From Fibrobacter succinogenes (GTDB lineage: Bacteria > Fibrobacterota > Fibrobacteria > Fibrobacterales > Fibrobacteraceae), in the NCBI GenBank assembly GCA_902756345.1, contig CACVQR010000002.1, forward strand, positions 233,030-297,029: a DNA stretch of 64,000 bases, in the 5' to 3' direction. The first letter of the stretch is position 1. The number at the start of each line of letters is the position of its first letter. The translations under genes and the position numbers were made by a program. Shown here piece after piece: positions 41,124-50,309 of the stretch. The notes under the pieces were generated by a model, which made no database searches, had not been told where the DNA came from, and saw only the letters and a program-made list of their open reading frames with translations.

Positions 41124-42022
41124 AGCGTGCTGTGACGATGGGTAATTTTGACGGATGCCACCTGGGACACCAGGCTCTTTTTCGCACGCTCAAGGCCGTT
41201 GCCGAAGTGAACGGCTTGACGCCTACCGTCATTAGCTTTGAACCGCATTCCAATTACGTGTTGCACACTCCCGGCGATCCGCTGCTTTTGACGACTACCG
41301 AAGAAAAACGCGAATTCATTGAAAGTCTGGGTCTTGAATTTCTGGTGCTCCCGTTTACGCCCGAAGTGGCGAAGCTCCCGTTCGATGTCTTTGTCCGTCA
41401 GGAGCTGATTGAAAAACGCGGCGTTTGTTCCATGTTCTTTGGCCACGACCATTGCTTTGGCGCCGGCGGCAAGGGCAACTACGAAACCATTACGGCTGCC
41501 TTCCCGGAACTTTCGACAGCCATGCTCTCGATTGTGTTGCATAAGGGCGAACGCGTGAGTTCTTCCGCTGTGCGAAATGCCCTGCTGAATGGCGATGTGG
41601 CTCGTGCGCAGACTTATTTGGGCCGTCCGTATCGTTTGTCTGGAACGATTGTCGAAGGCAAGCGCCTCGGGCATACCATCGGATTCCCGACCGCGAACCT
41701 GCAGGTAGAACAGTACAAGTTCCTGCCCAAGCACGGCGTGTATGTGGCTACCGCTCGCTTGCCCGATGGCAATGGGGGAGAACGTTCCTTCCGCGCAGTC
41801 GTAAACATTGGCACGCAACCTTCTACGGGTAATCAGCGCTTGGCTATCGAAGCTTACTTGCTCGACTTTAACGAAGACATTTACGGTCGCCCGATGGTGC
41901 TCGACTTGATGGCATACTTGCGCCCTGAACAGAAGTTCCCGAGCTTGGACGATTTGGTGCGCCAGATTGGCATGGATGCCGATACCGCCCGCAATTACAA
42001 CGGCAATCATTGGGCCGAATAG
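41120..42022 (+). CDS. ribF: Bifunctional riboflavin kinase / FAD synthetase
   Basis: A 300-residue enzyme making FMN and then FAD. The N-terminal FAD synthetase domain has TMGNFDGCHLGHQAL (6-20), FGHDHCFGAGGKGNY, and VSSSAVRNALLNGDV. The C-terminal riboflavin kinase domain has GRPYRLSGTIVEGKRLGHTIGFPTANL, then NIGTQPST and EAYLLDFNEDIYG. The usual V in the G-N-F-D-G-V-H-x-G-H motif is Cys here. It is the last gene of the rimP operon, overlapping truB by four bases. Confidence 0.95.
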   Translation: MKRAVTMGNFDGCHLGHQALFRTLKAVAEVNGLTPTVISFEPHSNYVLHTPGDPLLLTTTEEKREFIESLGLEFLVLPFTPEVAKLPFDVFVRQELIEKRGVCSMFFGHDHCFGAGGKGNYETITAAFPELSTAMLSIVLHKGERVSSSAVRNALLNGDVARAQTYLGRPYRLSGTIVEGKRLGHTIGFPTANLQVEQYKFLPKHGVYVATARLPDGNGGERSFRAVVNIGTQPSTGNQRLAIEAYLLDFNEDIYGRPMVLDLMAYLRPEQKFPSLDDLVRQIGMDADTARNYNGNHWAE

Positions 42023-42089
42023 AGCCTGCTTTAGCAAGAAAAATAAAAAAAAATTACAAAAACGGTAAGAATATTATATATTTCTTGCC

Positions 42090-45000
42090 ATGAAATTAGG
42101 TTGTATACACGCTTTATTCCTTGCGGCATCAGTTTATGCCGCAACATCCTTTACCCCTGTAGTACCCAAGCTTTCGGACGGATGCTATCAAATTGGAACT
42201 GCCGCAGAACTTTACGGCTTTGCATCCATCGTGAATGGAAGCAACGGAATGACGCAGAATATGGCGGCGTGTGGCAAACTCACTGCAAATATCATAGTCA
42301 ACAAAAACGTGCTTGCAAACGATACGCTCAACGGCGACGGTTCGGCTTTTATAACCTGGACTCCGATAAAAAAATTCAGCGGTACCTTGGACGGCCAGTA
42401 CCACACCATTTCGGGCCTTTACATGAGTGGCGACGAAGATGCCGCCCTGATTCTGTCTGTCAAGCCGCCCAAGGACGAAGACACGGTGACTGTCAAAAAT
42501 CTAGGCATCGAGGATTCTTACTTTTTCAGCCGCGGAAGCGCTTCGGGTGTCATCGGTAACATCGATACTGGCACGGTCGCGATATCCAATGTCTATAGTG
42601 TCGCCTTTGTACGCGGTTACTATGGGTCGGCAGGCCTGGTCGGCAATGCGCATAAAGGTCCGCTCTATGTCCGGAATTCATATACGTTACCCCCGAAAAC
42701 CGTCATCAAGGATGTAGGGCTTATTGTCGGAGCTTATGCGGAAACAATCGATGAGGTCGTCAATAGCTACGAACCTTATGAGCATAACGTCTATTCCAGT
42801 ACCAACACCATTTCGGTCAAGTCTTCTCAATTCGCCGACGGTACAATCGCACAACGCCTTCACAATTCCCTCGGCGGTAGCGCCTGGGGGCAAAACGTAG
42901 GGGCCGATCCGCATCCCGTATTCAGCGGAACGGTAACTGGTTATACAGGTGCAGACTCGGTCTTCAGTCTTTCTTGGCATAACGTGACCATGGATAATGA
43001 AATTTATGCCGTCGGCTATATAAAGGGGGCCAGGACGACTTTTCCGATTCCCGTCCGTGATGGTTACGCTTTCCTAGGCTGGTTCAAAAATGCTAAGCTT
43101 ACCGGGAATCCGATTGCTGGTCTTGATTACAAGACGTCGGGTAATTTAGATTTGTATGCCATGTGGACTCCGCTCCCCAAAAAGAACGGGGACTGTTATG
43201 AAATAAGTACAGAAGATGATCTTTATGGTTTTGCCGCCATAGTGAATGGAGCCCCTGGGACTGTTCAGGAGCCTTGCGCCTGTGGTAAGCTTACGGCAGA
43301 CATTGCTTTGAACGTAGACGCCGAAAAGGAATATAAGCCTTGGTTTCCGATCATGAATTTTTGCGGGACATTCGATGGTAGCGGCAAGAGCATTTCGGGA
43401 TTGTATCGTAACGATACGTTGAGCAGTATGGGATTTTTCGGATCCGTAAATGAAAAGGTTATCACCTATACGGAACGCTACAGGGCAACCATCAAGAACT
43501 TGGAAGTCAAGAAAGTGCATTTCGAAGGCGGTGACTGTATAGGTGTCCTTGTGGGTAATGGATCGGGCGTGAATATCGATAATTGCCATACCAGCGGCAG
43601 TGTCGTGTGGGGATCTAGTGCGGGAGGATTTGCGGGGTGCCTGCGTGATGCGTCCATATCGCATTCGTACAACGAAGCCCATGGCTCTGCTAGGGTTTCT
43701 GTAGGCGGTTTTGTCGGTAACGTATCCGGTGATTTGCTCGTTACGAATTCCTATAACTTGGGGCGTTTCGAAAATTATAGGGATTGTTGCCAAGATAACA
43801 ACTTTGCCATGTTTGGCCGAGTCGGTGGTAAGATTACTGCTGAAAACTCATACAACATGCCTATTGTCGATTTCTGGTATAAAAAGGAGCCCCCGTCTGC
43901 AACTTTGACCGACGAAGGCGACGTGGATTCCGCTTTTAACGTTTTTTACTACGGAGCGAAAAAAGATTCTAACGGAACCTGGGTGAGTGAACAGGAATTC
44001 CGGGATGGAACTGTCGCCAAGTTGCTGCACGACTACAAGAGCGAACGTACTGACGGCTCCATTTGGGGGCAGGACGTATGGGTCGACCCATATCCGACTT
44101 TCAAGGACGGTATCATCGTAGCATCGTCCATTACACCCAAGACACCCAAATTGGTTGACGGTTGTTACCAGATCGGTTCCAGGGAGGAACTCTTCGGTTT
44201 TGCGAACATCGTAAATACATCCCTTTATAACATCGTTCCCTTCTGTGCGAAACTTACCGACGACATTACCATGAACAAGAATGTCATGGCCTCTGCAGAA
44301 CATCTCAGGGATGGTAAAAACGACTTTATCCAGTGGACTCCCATAAAAGAATTCGATGGCGAATTCGATGGGCAGGGCCACACGATTTCGGGACTTTATT
44401 TCAACGACTCGACAGTTGCAAACGCGGGCCTTTTTGGCTCGGTGTTTAGCAAGGATTCACTTTTCCCCACAAAGATCATAAACGTCGGTATTACTGATTC
44501 TTATATACGCAGTAATGAAAATGCAGGTGGCCTGATTGGAAAAGTTGATACGCTCAGCAAGAGGGTGATTGTAAAGAATTGCCACAGCGATGCCGTTGCC
44601 GATGGCTACTATCATTTTTCCGGGTTGATCGGTGCGCACCTTGACGGTGTTCTTGATGTAAGCGAGTCTTATGCCACGCGTACGACAGACATGGGGGTGG
44701 GTAGCCTTGTCGCCTATACAACGGGAAGGCTTAACATTCTCAATTCGTACAGCATCGATGTGGGCGGTAGAGGCCTGGTCGGGTCTACCCCCTCACTTCA
44801 TTTCATAGGGTCTGATTCCATCGTTGCACACATCAGCATCGAAAATTCCTATGCGCTTTCCAAGAATAAATCTACGGGAGAATGGGACTGGGTTGGCGTA
44901 GTCAATGCCCCCTATAATGTTCCGGTTGTTTATAGAAACGCCTACCGCTACGAAAATACTCAAGGGTTTATAGATCCGGATTCAAACAAGGCCCTTTATT

Positions 45001-47015
45001 TTGAGGTGACAGCAGATCAGATCAAGGATGGTTCTCTCGCAAGCGCCTTGCACATGTACAAGAATAAAAATATAGATGGTACCGTATGGGGCCAAGAAGT
45101 CGGTGTGGACGAATATCCTAAGCTTACGGGGACCATCAGTGGTGCTGCCGCCGTGAAAAGGTCTCCGCTGGTCCTATACACCTTTGACGGCGATACTGCC
45201 GACTATCCAGATTCCTATGTCAATGGAATTGGATTGTCCCTTCCGGTTCCTGTTCGCGCAGATTATACATTTAGGGGCTGGTACGACAATGCCGAATATT
45301 CCGGCAAGCTGTATGAAGCCATTCCTGATACTGCCTCCGGAGAACAAGTCTTTTATGCAAAATGGTGGCATATTCCGCAGGTCACTGGCGGCTGCTACGC
45401 AATCGGTGATGCCGGAGAACTTCTCCAGTTCGCAGAAGACTACAACAGGGCTTCCCGCGGCGCGGTTTGCGTAAAATTGACCGCCGACATCGTAATGAAC
45501 AAAAACGTGACGAATGATGATCAACTGAATGTGACTGATACCGCATCCTTCCAAGAATGGACTCCGATCAGGAACTTCCGTGGGACTTTTGATGGTCAGG
45601 GGCATACCATATCGGGGCTTTACTATGACAACGGCTACGTGGTCAGCGCAGGGCTTTTTGCTTCCATAGGCGATGAGTACGAATTTTCTACCGTCACTAT
45701 CAAGAACTTGAATATCAAGGATTCTTATTTCAAGGCCGCCAGCTGGGTTGGAAGCCTGGTCGGTCTTTCCAGGAAGAAAACGGACCTTTTTGTGGAAAAT
45801 GTTACCAGCGAAAGCATTGTTGAAGCGATGATTTACCAGGGTAACCAAGTCAACGGAACGAAGGTTGGTGGACTTGTCGGTTATTTCTTCGGGGATTCGG
45901 ATGCGGACGAATGCAGAACCCTGGAAATGGTGAATGTAAACCACAAGGGGCGTTTGTCCAGTACTTCAGAATGTGCTGGCGGACTTGTTGGTGAATTTTT
46001 TTCCGCAAGAATACTCATTGTACATGCAAGTCATGAGGGAACTATTTTCGCAAGAGAACATGCTGGTGGACTGATTGGTGTAGCGGACAATGGATGTCAG
46101 GTTGATTTGGCGTATGTGTACAACGAGGGCTCTGTGGATGGGCGCTATATCGGGGGCCTGGTGGGGCGCAATAGGACTCCGCTTAACATATACAACGCGT
46201 ATAATGTTGGCGAACTGAAAACCTCAAAATATCCCGGCGGCATTGTTGGCGATATTTATGCAAAAGTGAATTTGCTCAACTCCTTCAACATGGGCAAGGG
46301 AACTTCTTCAACGAGTCCTTTCTACGGTTACAAAAGTGAAGGCGCTGTAATTCAGGTCGATAACGCATTCCACTTGGATTCCATCGATGCATTGGATGGT
46401 TCTACGCCCGTATCCGAAAAGGAATTTACGGACTTGACCTTGGCGAAGAAACTTCATGACTACAGCAAGGGCTGGATTACGGGCGATGGCTGGATCCAAA
46501 AAGTGGGGGATTCCCATCCTGTATTCGATATGGCTTACTTGAATGAACACGCTGCAGAAATCGCGAAGAGTATTCCGGGGCAGTCTAGCAGTTCTACTGC
46601 ATCCTCTTCAAGCAAAGAAGAATCTTCTTCGAGCGAAGAAATTTCGTCTTCCGGCGAAGCGGTGTCTTCTTCTAGTGAAGTCGCATCTTCTTCGAGCGAA
46701 ACGGTCTCCTCTTCGTCTAAAGAATCCAGCTCCAGCTCTGTTGGAAAATCTAGCTCTAGTGAAGCAAAGTCTTCGTCTTCTGAGACGCCGATTGCAATTG
46801 CTATAACGGCTGCTCCTCGATTCGTGATTCAGACTGTAGGTCGAACAGTCCAAGTCAATGGATCCAAGGCCGGCAAAAAGTACGCCGTGATGGACCTTCA
46901 AGGTCGCGTAATGACTCTCGGCTATACATTAGAGAATTTCTCCATCGTGATTCCGGCACCTGGAACCTACCTTCTCCGAATCGATGGAGAAATTGTCAAG
47001 GTAGATGTTGAGTAG
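42090..47015 (+). CDS. Large modular surface protein with poly-Ser linker and C-terminal sorting-type domain
   Basis: A 1641-residue secreted protein. Signal peptide 1-18. Four repeated modules start near residues 31, 367, 690 and 1099, each opening G-C-Y-x-I-G-x-x-x-E-L and soon followed by F-x-G-T-x-D-G-Q-x-H-T-I-S-G-L-Y. Two InlB-type (Listeria-Bacteroides) repeats lie at about 300-358 and 1023-1093 (YAFLGWF, YTFRGWYDN). A Ser/Glu linker (about 1497-1566) is followed by a beta-sandwich-like C-terminal domain (1567-1641: VNGSKAGKKYAVMDLQGRVM, GTYLLRIDGE). This resembles the type IX sorting domain of Fibrobacter exoproteins. Adhesion or matrix contact is inferred. TATATT lies 7 nt before the ATG, with no Shine-Dalgarno sequence. 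Confidence 0.85.
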   Translation: MKLGCIHALFLAASVYAATSFTPVVPKLSDGCYQIGTAAELYGFASIVNGSNGMTQNMAACGKLTANIIVNKNVLANDTLNGDGSAFITWTPIKKFSGTLDGQYHTISGLYMSGDEDAALILSVKPPKDEDTVTVKNLGIEDSYFFSRGSASGVIGNIDTGTVAISNVYSVAFVRGYYGSAGLVGNAHKGPLYVRNSYTLPPKTVIKDVGLIVGAYAETIDEVVNSYEPYEHNVYSSTNTISVKSSQFADGTIAQRLHNSLGGSAWGQNVGADPHPVFSGTVTGYTGADSVFSLSWHNVTMDNEIYAVGYIKGARTTFPIPVRDGYAFLGWFKNAKLTGNPIAGLDYKTSGNLDLYAMWTPLPKKNGDCYEISTEDDLYGFAAIVNGAPGTVQEPCACGKLTADIALNVDAEKEYKPWFPIMNFCGTFDGSGKSISGLYRNDTLSSMGFFGSVNEKVITYTERYRATIKNLEVKKVHFEGGDCIGVLVGNGSGVNIDNCHTSGSVVWGSSAGGFAGCLRDASISHSYNEAHGSARVSVGGFVGNVSGDLLVTNSYNLGRFENYRDCCQDNNFAMFGRVGGKITAENSYNMPIVDFWYKKEPPSATLTDEGDVDSAFNVFYYGAKKDSNGTWVSEQEFRDGTVAKLLHDYKSERTDGSIWGQDVWVDPYPTFKDGIIVASSITPKTPKLVDGCYQIGSREELFGFANIVNTSLYNIVPFCAKLTDDITMNKNVMASAEHLRDGKNDFIQWTPIKEFDGEFDGQGHTISGLYFNDSTVANAGLFGSVFSKDSLFPTKIINVGITDSYIRSNENAGGLIGKVDTLSKRVIVKNCHSDAVADGYYHFSGLIGAHLDGVLDVSESYATRTTDMGVGSLVAYTTGRLNILNSYSIDVGGRGLVGSTPSLHFIGSDSIVAHISIENSYALSKNKSTGEWDWVGVVNAPYNVPVVYRNAYRYENTQGFIDPDSNKALYFEVTADQIKDGSLASALHMYKNKNIDGTVWGQEVGVDEYPKLTGTISGAAAVKRSPLVLYTFDGDTADYPDSYVNGIGLSLPVPVRADYTFRGWYDNAEYSGKLYEAIPDTASGEQVFYAKWWHIPQVTGGCYAIGDAGELLQFAEDYNRASRGAVCVKLTADIVMNKNVTNDDQLNVTDTASFQEWTPIRNFRGTFDGQGHTISGLYYDNGYVVSAGLFASIGDEYEFSTVTIKNLNIKDSYFKAASWVGSLVGLSRKKTDLFVENVTSESIVEAMIYQGNQVNGTKVGGLVGYFFGDSDADECRTLEMVNVNHKGRLSSTSECAGGLVGEFFSARILIVHASHEGTIFAREHAGGLIGVADNGCQVDLAYVYNEGSVDGRYIGGLVGRNRTPLNIYNAYNVGELKTSKYPGGIVGDIYAKVNLLNSFNMGKGTSSTSPFYGYKSEGAVIQVDNAFHLDSIDALDGSTPVSEKEFTDLTLAKKLHDYSKGWITGDGWIQKVGDSHPVFDMAYLNEHAAEIAKSIPGQSSSSTASSSSKEESSSSEEISSSGEAVSSSSEVASSSSETVSSSSKESSSSSVGKSSSSEAKSSSSETPIAIAITAAPRFVIQTVGRTVQVNGSKAGKKYAVMDLQGRVMTLGYTLENFSIVIPAPGTYLLRIDGEIVKVDVE

Positions 47016-47037
47016 AATGGATATTAAAAAGGTCTAT

Positions 47038-48447
47038 ATGAAACTGTTCTTTCAAAAAAGCTTGATATTGTTGTTGCTTGCTTACGGTTTTTCAGGTGCA
47101 AGTTTCTATTATGAACATTCTGGTAACCGTGATGTTGCTGTCGAAAATGCTCGGCCCAAAATCGAATCCCCAAAGGGCGAATGTCGCATGAGCAATGATG
47201 AACTTTCGAATGGTAAACGGAAGCTGCTTCAAAAATATAACGAGTGCGTGAACGCCTATTCTGTTAATTCGATACATGTTCTTTGGTTTAAGGTTTGGGA
47301 GGGCGAGTCTGGTGTAGATGAACGTGCGACATGCTTTAGGGAACTCTCTCAAGAAATTATCCGTATGAGTGACTGCGCAGAACAGAGCCTAGACAACGGG
47401 GCTTTAATGTCGCTCGATGAATTTACGGGCTATATGCTGAATTTGGGATTCACAGAATACTTTTTTGGAATTATCCTCAACTATGATTCGTTGAAGTCTT
47501 ATGAAGCGGAAACCAAAATCGTTGATGAATTCGACATGGAAGATGAAAAGTACTTGTTCAAGGATCGGGATTATTCCGAACTTATTCAAGACATGCCCGT
47601 GGATAGAGAAAGCAAGGATGTTGCGTTGCTGTACTTGAATTACCTTAGGTACAAGTATGGCGATTATGGTTGTGAGCAAGTTGCATTCCATTACGAGTGC
47701 TCTTTTGATAAAGTTGAAAACGATAAGAAGGCATTCTTGAACCGTTATCCCGATAGCAAGTATAGTGATTTCGTAAATAAAGTCGTCGTTGATTATGAAT
47801 CGGAACGTTCCCGTATACAAGCTGGAAAACAACATGAAAAAGATTTGCAGGAGGCCCAAAGTATTGCGAATGACTTGAAAGAGAGAAGACTCTGGATGGC
47901 GCTGAATTTATTTGGCATGGTAGGTTTCCCTCAAACGGATGGTCCAAGTTCTTTTGATAACGAGTATGATGTCTCTACTATGGTTACTTTGGGACTGAAG
48001 TGGCAATATCGGAGATTTTTCCTGCAATACCAGTACTATATGGCTCCCGGGACAACATTTGATGATTCCTTTGCCGAAAACGGATTTTTTGTGATGTTGG
48101 GAGGATCTATCGGTACCCTTAAAAGTTGGTCGATCGATTTGTTCCTAGGAGTGAATTCTGTGAACACCCATGGTAAATATCCGAATTTGGAGGATTCTGA
48201 TTTCGAACCCTTGGTTGGTTTGCAGTATAGCAAAGCGATCCAATTGACGGATTGTATTAGCTTGGTTCTTTCTGCACAGGCCGCGTGGACAGGCTTTTAT
48301 TACCAAGAGCTCACTGCTGACGATCGACCTAGCGCCCAAGAAGCTGCTACGCAGCTTCACTTGAATTTCGGCGTGGGAGTTCGCTTCTGGACACCGAAAC
48401 CGCGCTCGATGTATGATGAAAAATATTTGGATTTGATTGAGGAATAG
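47038..48447 (+). CDS. Secreted protein with C-terminal barrel-like region, unknown
   Basis: A 469-residue protein. The ATG at 47038 is preferred because AAAGG precedes it and a signal peptide (MKLFFQKSLILLLLAYGFSGA) follows at once; an upstream ATG at 47005 would overlap the previous gene. Residues 25-275 are charged and helical with several Cys. Residues about 285-455 have alternating strands with many aromatic residues (FFLQYQYYMAPG, FGVGVRFWTP), like a small outer-membrane barrel. Codon use is richer in A and T than in neighbouring housekeeping genes. Function unknown; it probably forms an operon with the surface protein before it and the lipoprotein after it. Confidence 0.65.
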   Translation: MKLFFQKSLILLLLAYGFSGASFYYEHSGNRDVAVENARPKIESPKGECRMSNDELSNGKRKLLQKYNECVNAYSVNSIHVLWFKVWEGESGVDERATCFRELSQEIIRMSDCAEQSLDNGALMSLDEFTGYMLNLGFTEYFFGIILNYDSLKSYEAETKIVDEFDMEDEKYLFKDRDYSELIQDMPVDRESKDVALLYLNYLRYKYGDYGCEQVAFHYECSFDKVENDKKAFLNRYPDSKYSDFVNKVVVDYESERSRIQAGKQHEKDLQEAQSIANDLKERRLWMALNLFGMVGFPQTDGPSSFDNEYDVSTMVTLGLKWQYRRFFLQYQYYMAPGTTFDDSFAENGFFVMLGGSIGTLKSWSIDLFLGVNSVNTHGKYPNLEDSDFEPLVGLQYSKAIQLTDCISLVLSAQAAWTGFYYQELTADDRPSAQEAATQLHLNFGVGVRFWTPKPRSMYDEKYLDLIEE

Positions 48448-48450
48448 TTT

Positions 48451-49068
48451 ATGCGTCAAATGGGCCTTGCGTTTGCATTTGCGGTGTTGTTCCTTGTGGG
48501 GTGTTCCGGTAAACATTCCCTGGTGAACCCGGAATGGAAAAATGCTCCAGATTCATACACAGTGCTTGTGAGCAGACCATTTGTTGGAAATCCTGACGAT
48601 GTGGCAGATGACCTTCCGGAATACACATCAAATTTTGAAGAGTGGTTTAGCGCAGAAATTGCGACGGCACTTGAAAAAAGAACCGAAAAAAAGCCTTCTG
48701 TTAAGGTTGAACTCGATGAGAATTTTAATTTAGTTCCACTGAAATTTGGAAAAGAAGCCTTTTTACAGACTCCGATTCCGAATTTGGATCGTATCAGCGG
48801 TCTTCACGGTGTAGTTATTAGTATACACCCAATCAAGTTCAAACGTAAGACGGAAAAACATAACAGTGCAAGTGGAACAACAGTCGATCATTGGTTAGTG
48901 GTGAATGGTACATATAGTATTGTTTCTGCAGATGAAGAAAAGATTCTCGCCTATGGATTGTGCTATGGAATATCGAGCTTCAAGTTTGCGATGACCAAGG
49001 GGGACTGGGAAAACGTTGTAGATGACCTTGCGAAAACGGTAATTCAAGACACTCCGCTCGAAAAATAG
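48451..49068 (+). CDS. Small lipoprotein, unknown function
   Basis: A 205-residue protein with a lipoprotein signal ending FLVGC (Cys18). The remainder is a mixed alpha/beta soluble domain (IATALEKRTEKKPSVKVEL, GVVISIHPIKFKRKTEK, WLVVNGTYSIV) resembling small periplasmic proteins that bind envelope partners; no family is recognised. It begins 3 bp after the preceding stop, so co-expression is near certain. Like that gene it is A+T-rich and shows relaxed codon use. Confidence 0.65.
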   Translation: MRQMGLAFAFAVLFLVGCSGKHSLVNPEWKNAPDSYTVLVSRPFVGNPDDVADDLPEYTSNFEEWFSAEIATALEKRTEKKPSVKVELDENFNLVPLKFGKEAFLQTPIPNLDRISGLHGVVISIHPIKFKRKTEKHNSASGTTVDHWLVVNGTYSIVSADEEKILAYGLCYGISSFKFAMTKGDWENVVDDLAKTVIQDTPLEK

Positions 49069-49116
49069 CGATAACAAAACTATCGCTCATTCTGCTATGA
49101 AATCGCCTTCGAAAAT

Positions 49117-49563
49117 CTAAAACGTGTAGCGCACGTCTAAAAGCAACGATTTACCCGTAGACGCTCTCTTTGACACCGGATTAAACATCATTCCATTGAG
49201 TCCCCAATGTTCATTGAAGTCCCAGTTGAAACCGGCTGCGACTTCGGTCTTGGTGTCTGCGCCCTGGGCCTCGTTAATCAAGGTAAAGCCCGTGAGAAAA
49301 TGGAAATTGTTGCCGCCCAAGAAAATCAATGCTGGAACACGAAGATACTGCGTGCGAAATCGTTGCCACATCATATCGAATGTCATGTACACGCCGTTTT
49401 CTTGACTCAGGCGAGCCTTTAAGCCGAGGCCCGCATCCAGTAACCCCGCATGCAAAAAGAAGTGGCACCTGGATTCACTCCTTGCAGATTCAGTTTTTTT
49501 TGCGGCAAAGCCAGAGGCCGAAAAAAACAACAAACAAACCAAGACCATCTTTAACTTATTCAT
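49117..49563 (-). CDS. Small outer-membrane barrel-like protein
   Basis: A 148-residue protein from the ATG at 49563, which opens a signal peptide (MNKLKMVLVCLLFFSASGFA); longer in-frame starts add no sensible sequence. The mature part consists of short strands (GVYMTFDMMWQRF, NNFHFLTGFTLI, KTEVAAGFNWDF) and ends in LLLDVRYTF with a terminal Phe, the pattern of an outer-membrane barrel, probably eight-stranded. It is convergent with the lipoprotein gene and divergent from the mraZ cluster. Confidence 0.6.
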   Translation of the reverse strand: MNKLKMVLVCLLFFSASGFAAKKTESARSESRCHFFLHAGLLDAGLGLKARLSQENGVYMTFDMMWQRFRTQYLRVPALIFLGGNNFHFLTGFTLINEAQGADTKTEVAAGFNWDFNEHWGLNGMMFNPVSKRASTGKSLLLDVRYTF

Positions 49564-49684
49564 CACACCCAAAATAGATAATCTTTCAACAAAGCGTGTT
49601 CTAGATTGAAAGACAAGAGATTTCTTATCAAGCGCTTTTTTTGACGACTGCGCTGCGACATTAATGTGTTGCACCTTTTTTGTG

Positions 49685-49704
49685 TAGTGAACTAATGTTC
49701 ACTA
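49685..49704. promoter_or_regulatory. Operator-like palindrome TAGTGAAC-N4-GTTCACTA
   Basis: Perfect 8-bp arms around TAAT, in the spacer between the barrel gene and mraZ. The core GAAC-N4-GTTC equals the Gram-positive LexA (SOS) box core, and AATGTTCACTA is shared with the uvrA upstream site. The regulator is unknown; a LexA-type repressor is a candidate. Confidence 0.45.
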
Positions 49705-49782
49705 TCTATTGGCCGGACCTGGAACCGAAGTATGTTTTTTGTATGCTTTCGGGTTGAAAATGTCTGCTCCATCTTGCCAAAG

Positions 49783-49818
49783 TGGTAGAAAATGGTAGAT
49801 TTGTACTGTGTTGTGGTA
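49783..49818 (+). promoter_or_regulatory. MraZ-box-like TGGTA repeats at the mraZ promoter
   Basis: TGGTA at 49783, 49793 and 49814. The first two are separated by 5 bp (10-bp period), the spacing of the TGGGN-N5 repeats bound by MraZ in E. coli. A possible promoter, TTGCCA at 49774 and TAGATT at 49796 with 16 bp between, would be covered by the repeats, consistent with autorepression. Confidence 0.5.
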
Positions 49819-49835
49819 AAATGTGTCAAACTAGT

Positions 49836-50309
49836 ATGAACTTTACGTCTTTCATAGGTCAAGCCCAGACGGCTATCGATGGAAAGGGAAGGTCTTCCTT
49901 CCCCAGGGAATTCCGTCGTCAGCTCGGGCCAACCGAGGGCGAAGAATTCGTGATCACTCGTGGTCCGAATCGTACGCTTCGGTTGTTTACCTTGCCGGAA
50001 TATGAAAAGTTCATGGCGGACTTGGACTCGAGGTCCGACCGCCGTCAAGCTGACCTAGTTCGGAGAGGCCTTGCGCCCACGGTAGTGGAGCTCGATGGTC
50101 AGAACCGCATTTTACTTCCAAAGATCTTGTTGGAGTATGCTGGTCTTAAGGGCGAAGTCCTTTACGTACAAGCTAGCGGAAAAACTCTTGAACTATGGAA
50201 TCCTGAACGTTATAACGAAAAGTTCGGCTTGCAGACAGAAGATGCAATTGCCGCCTTCGATGCCGCGTTCTATGGAGAAAGCTTGACGGAGGGGTCCGAT
50301 GTCCATTAA
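49836..50309 (+). CDS. mraZ: Transcriptional regulator MraZ
   Basis: A 157-residue protein with two SpoVT/AbrB-like (MraZ) repeats: GQAQTAIDGKGRSSFPREFRRQL near the start and PTVVELDGQNRILLPKILLEYAGL in the second half, each with the conserved D-x-x-G/N-R. MraZ represses its own division and cell-wall cluster. The ATG at 49836 is chosen so that the family's N-terminus is in place and the TGGTA repeats remain upstream; an ATG at 49821 is possible. It overlaps rsmH by 11 bp. Confidence 0.92.
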   Translation: MNFTSFIGQAQTAIDGKGRSSFPREFRRQLGPTEGEEFVITRGPNRTLRLFTLPEYEKFMADLDSRSDRRQADLVRRGLAPTVVELDGQNRILLPKILLEYAGLKGEVLYVQASGKTLELWNPERYNEKFGLQTEDAIAAFDAAFYGESLTEGSDVH

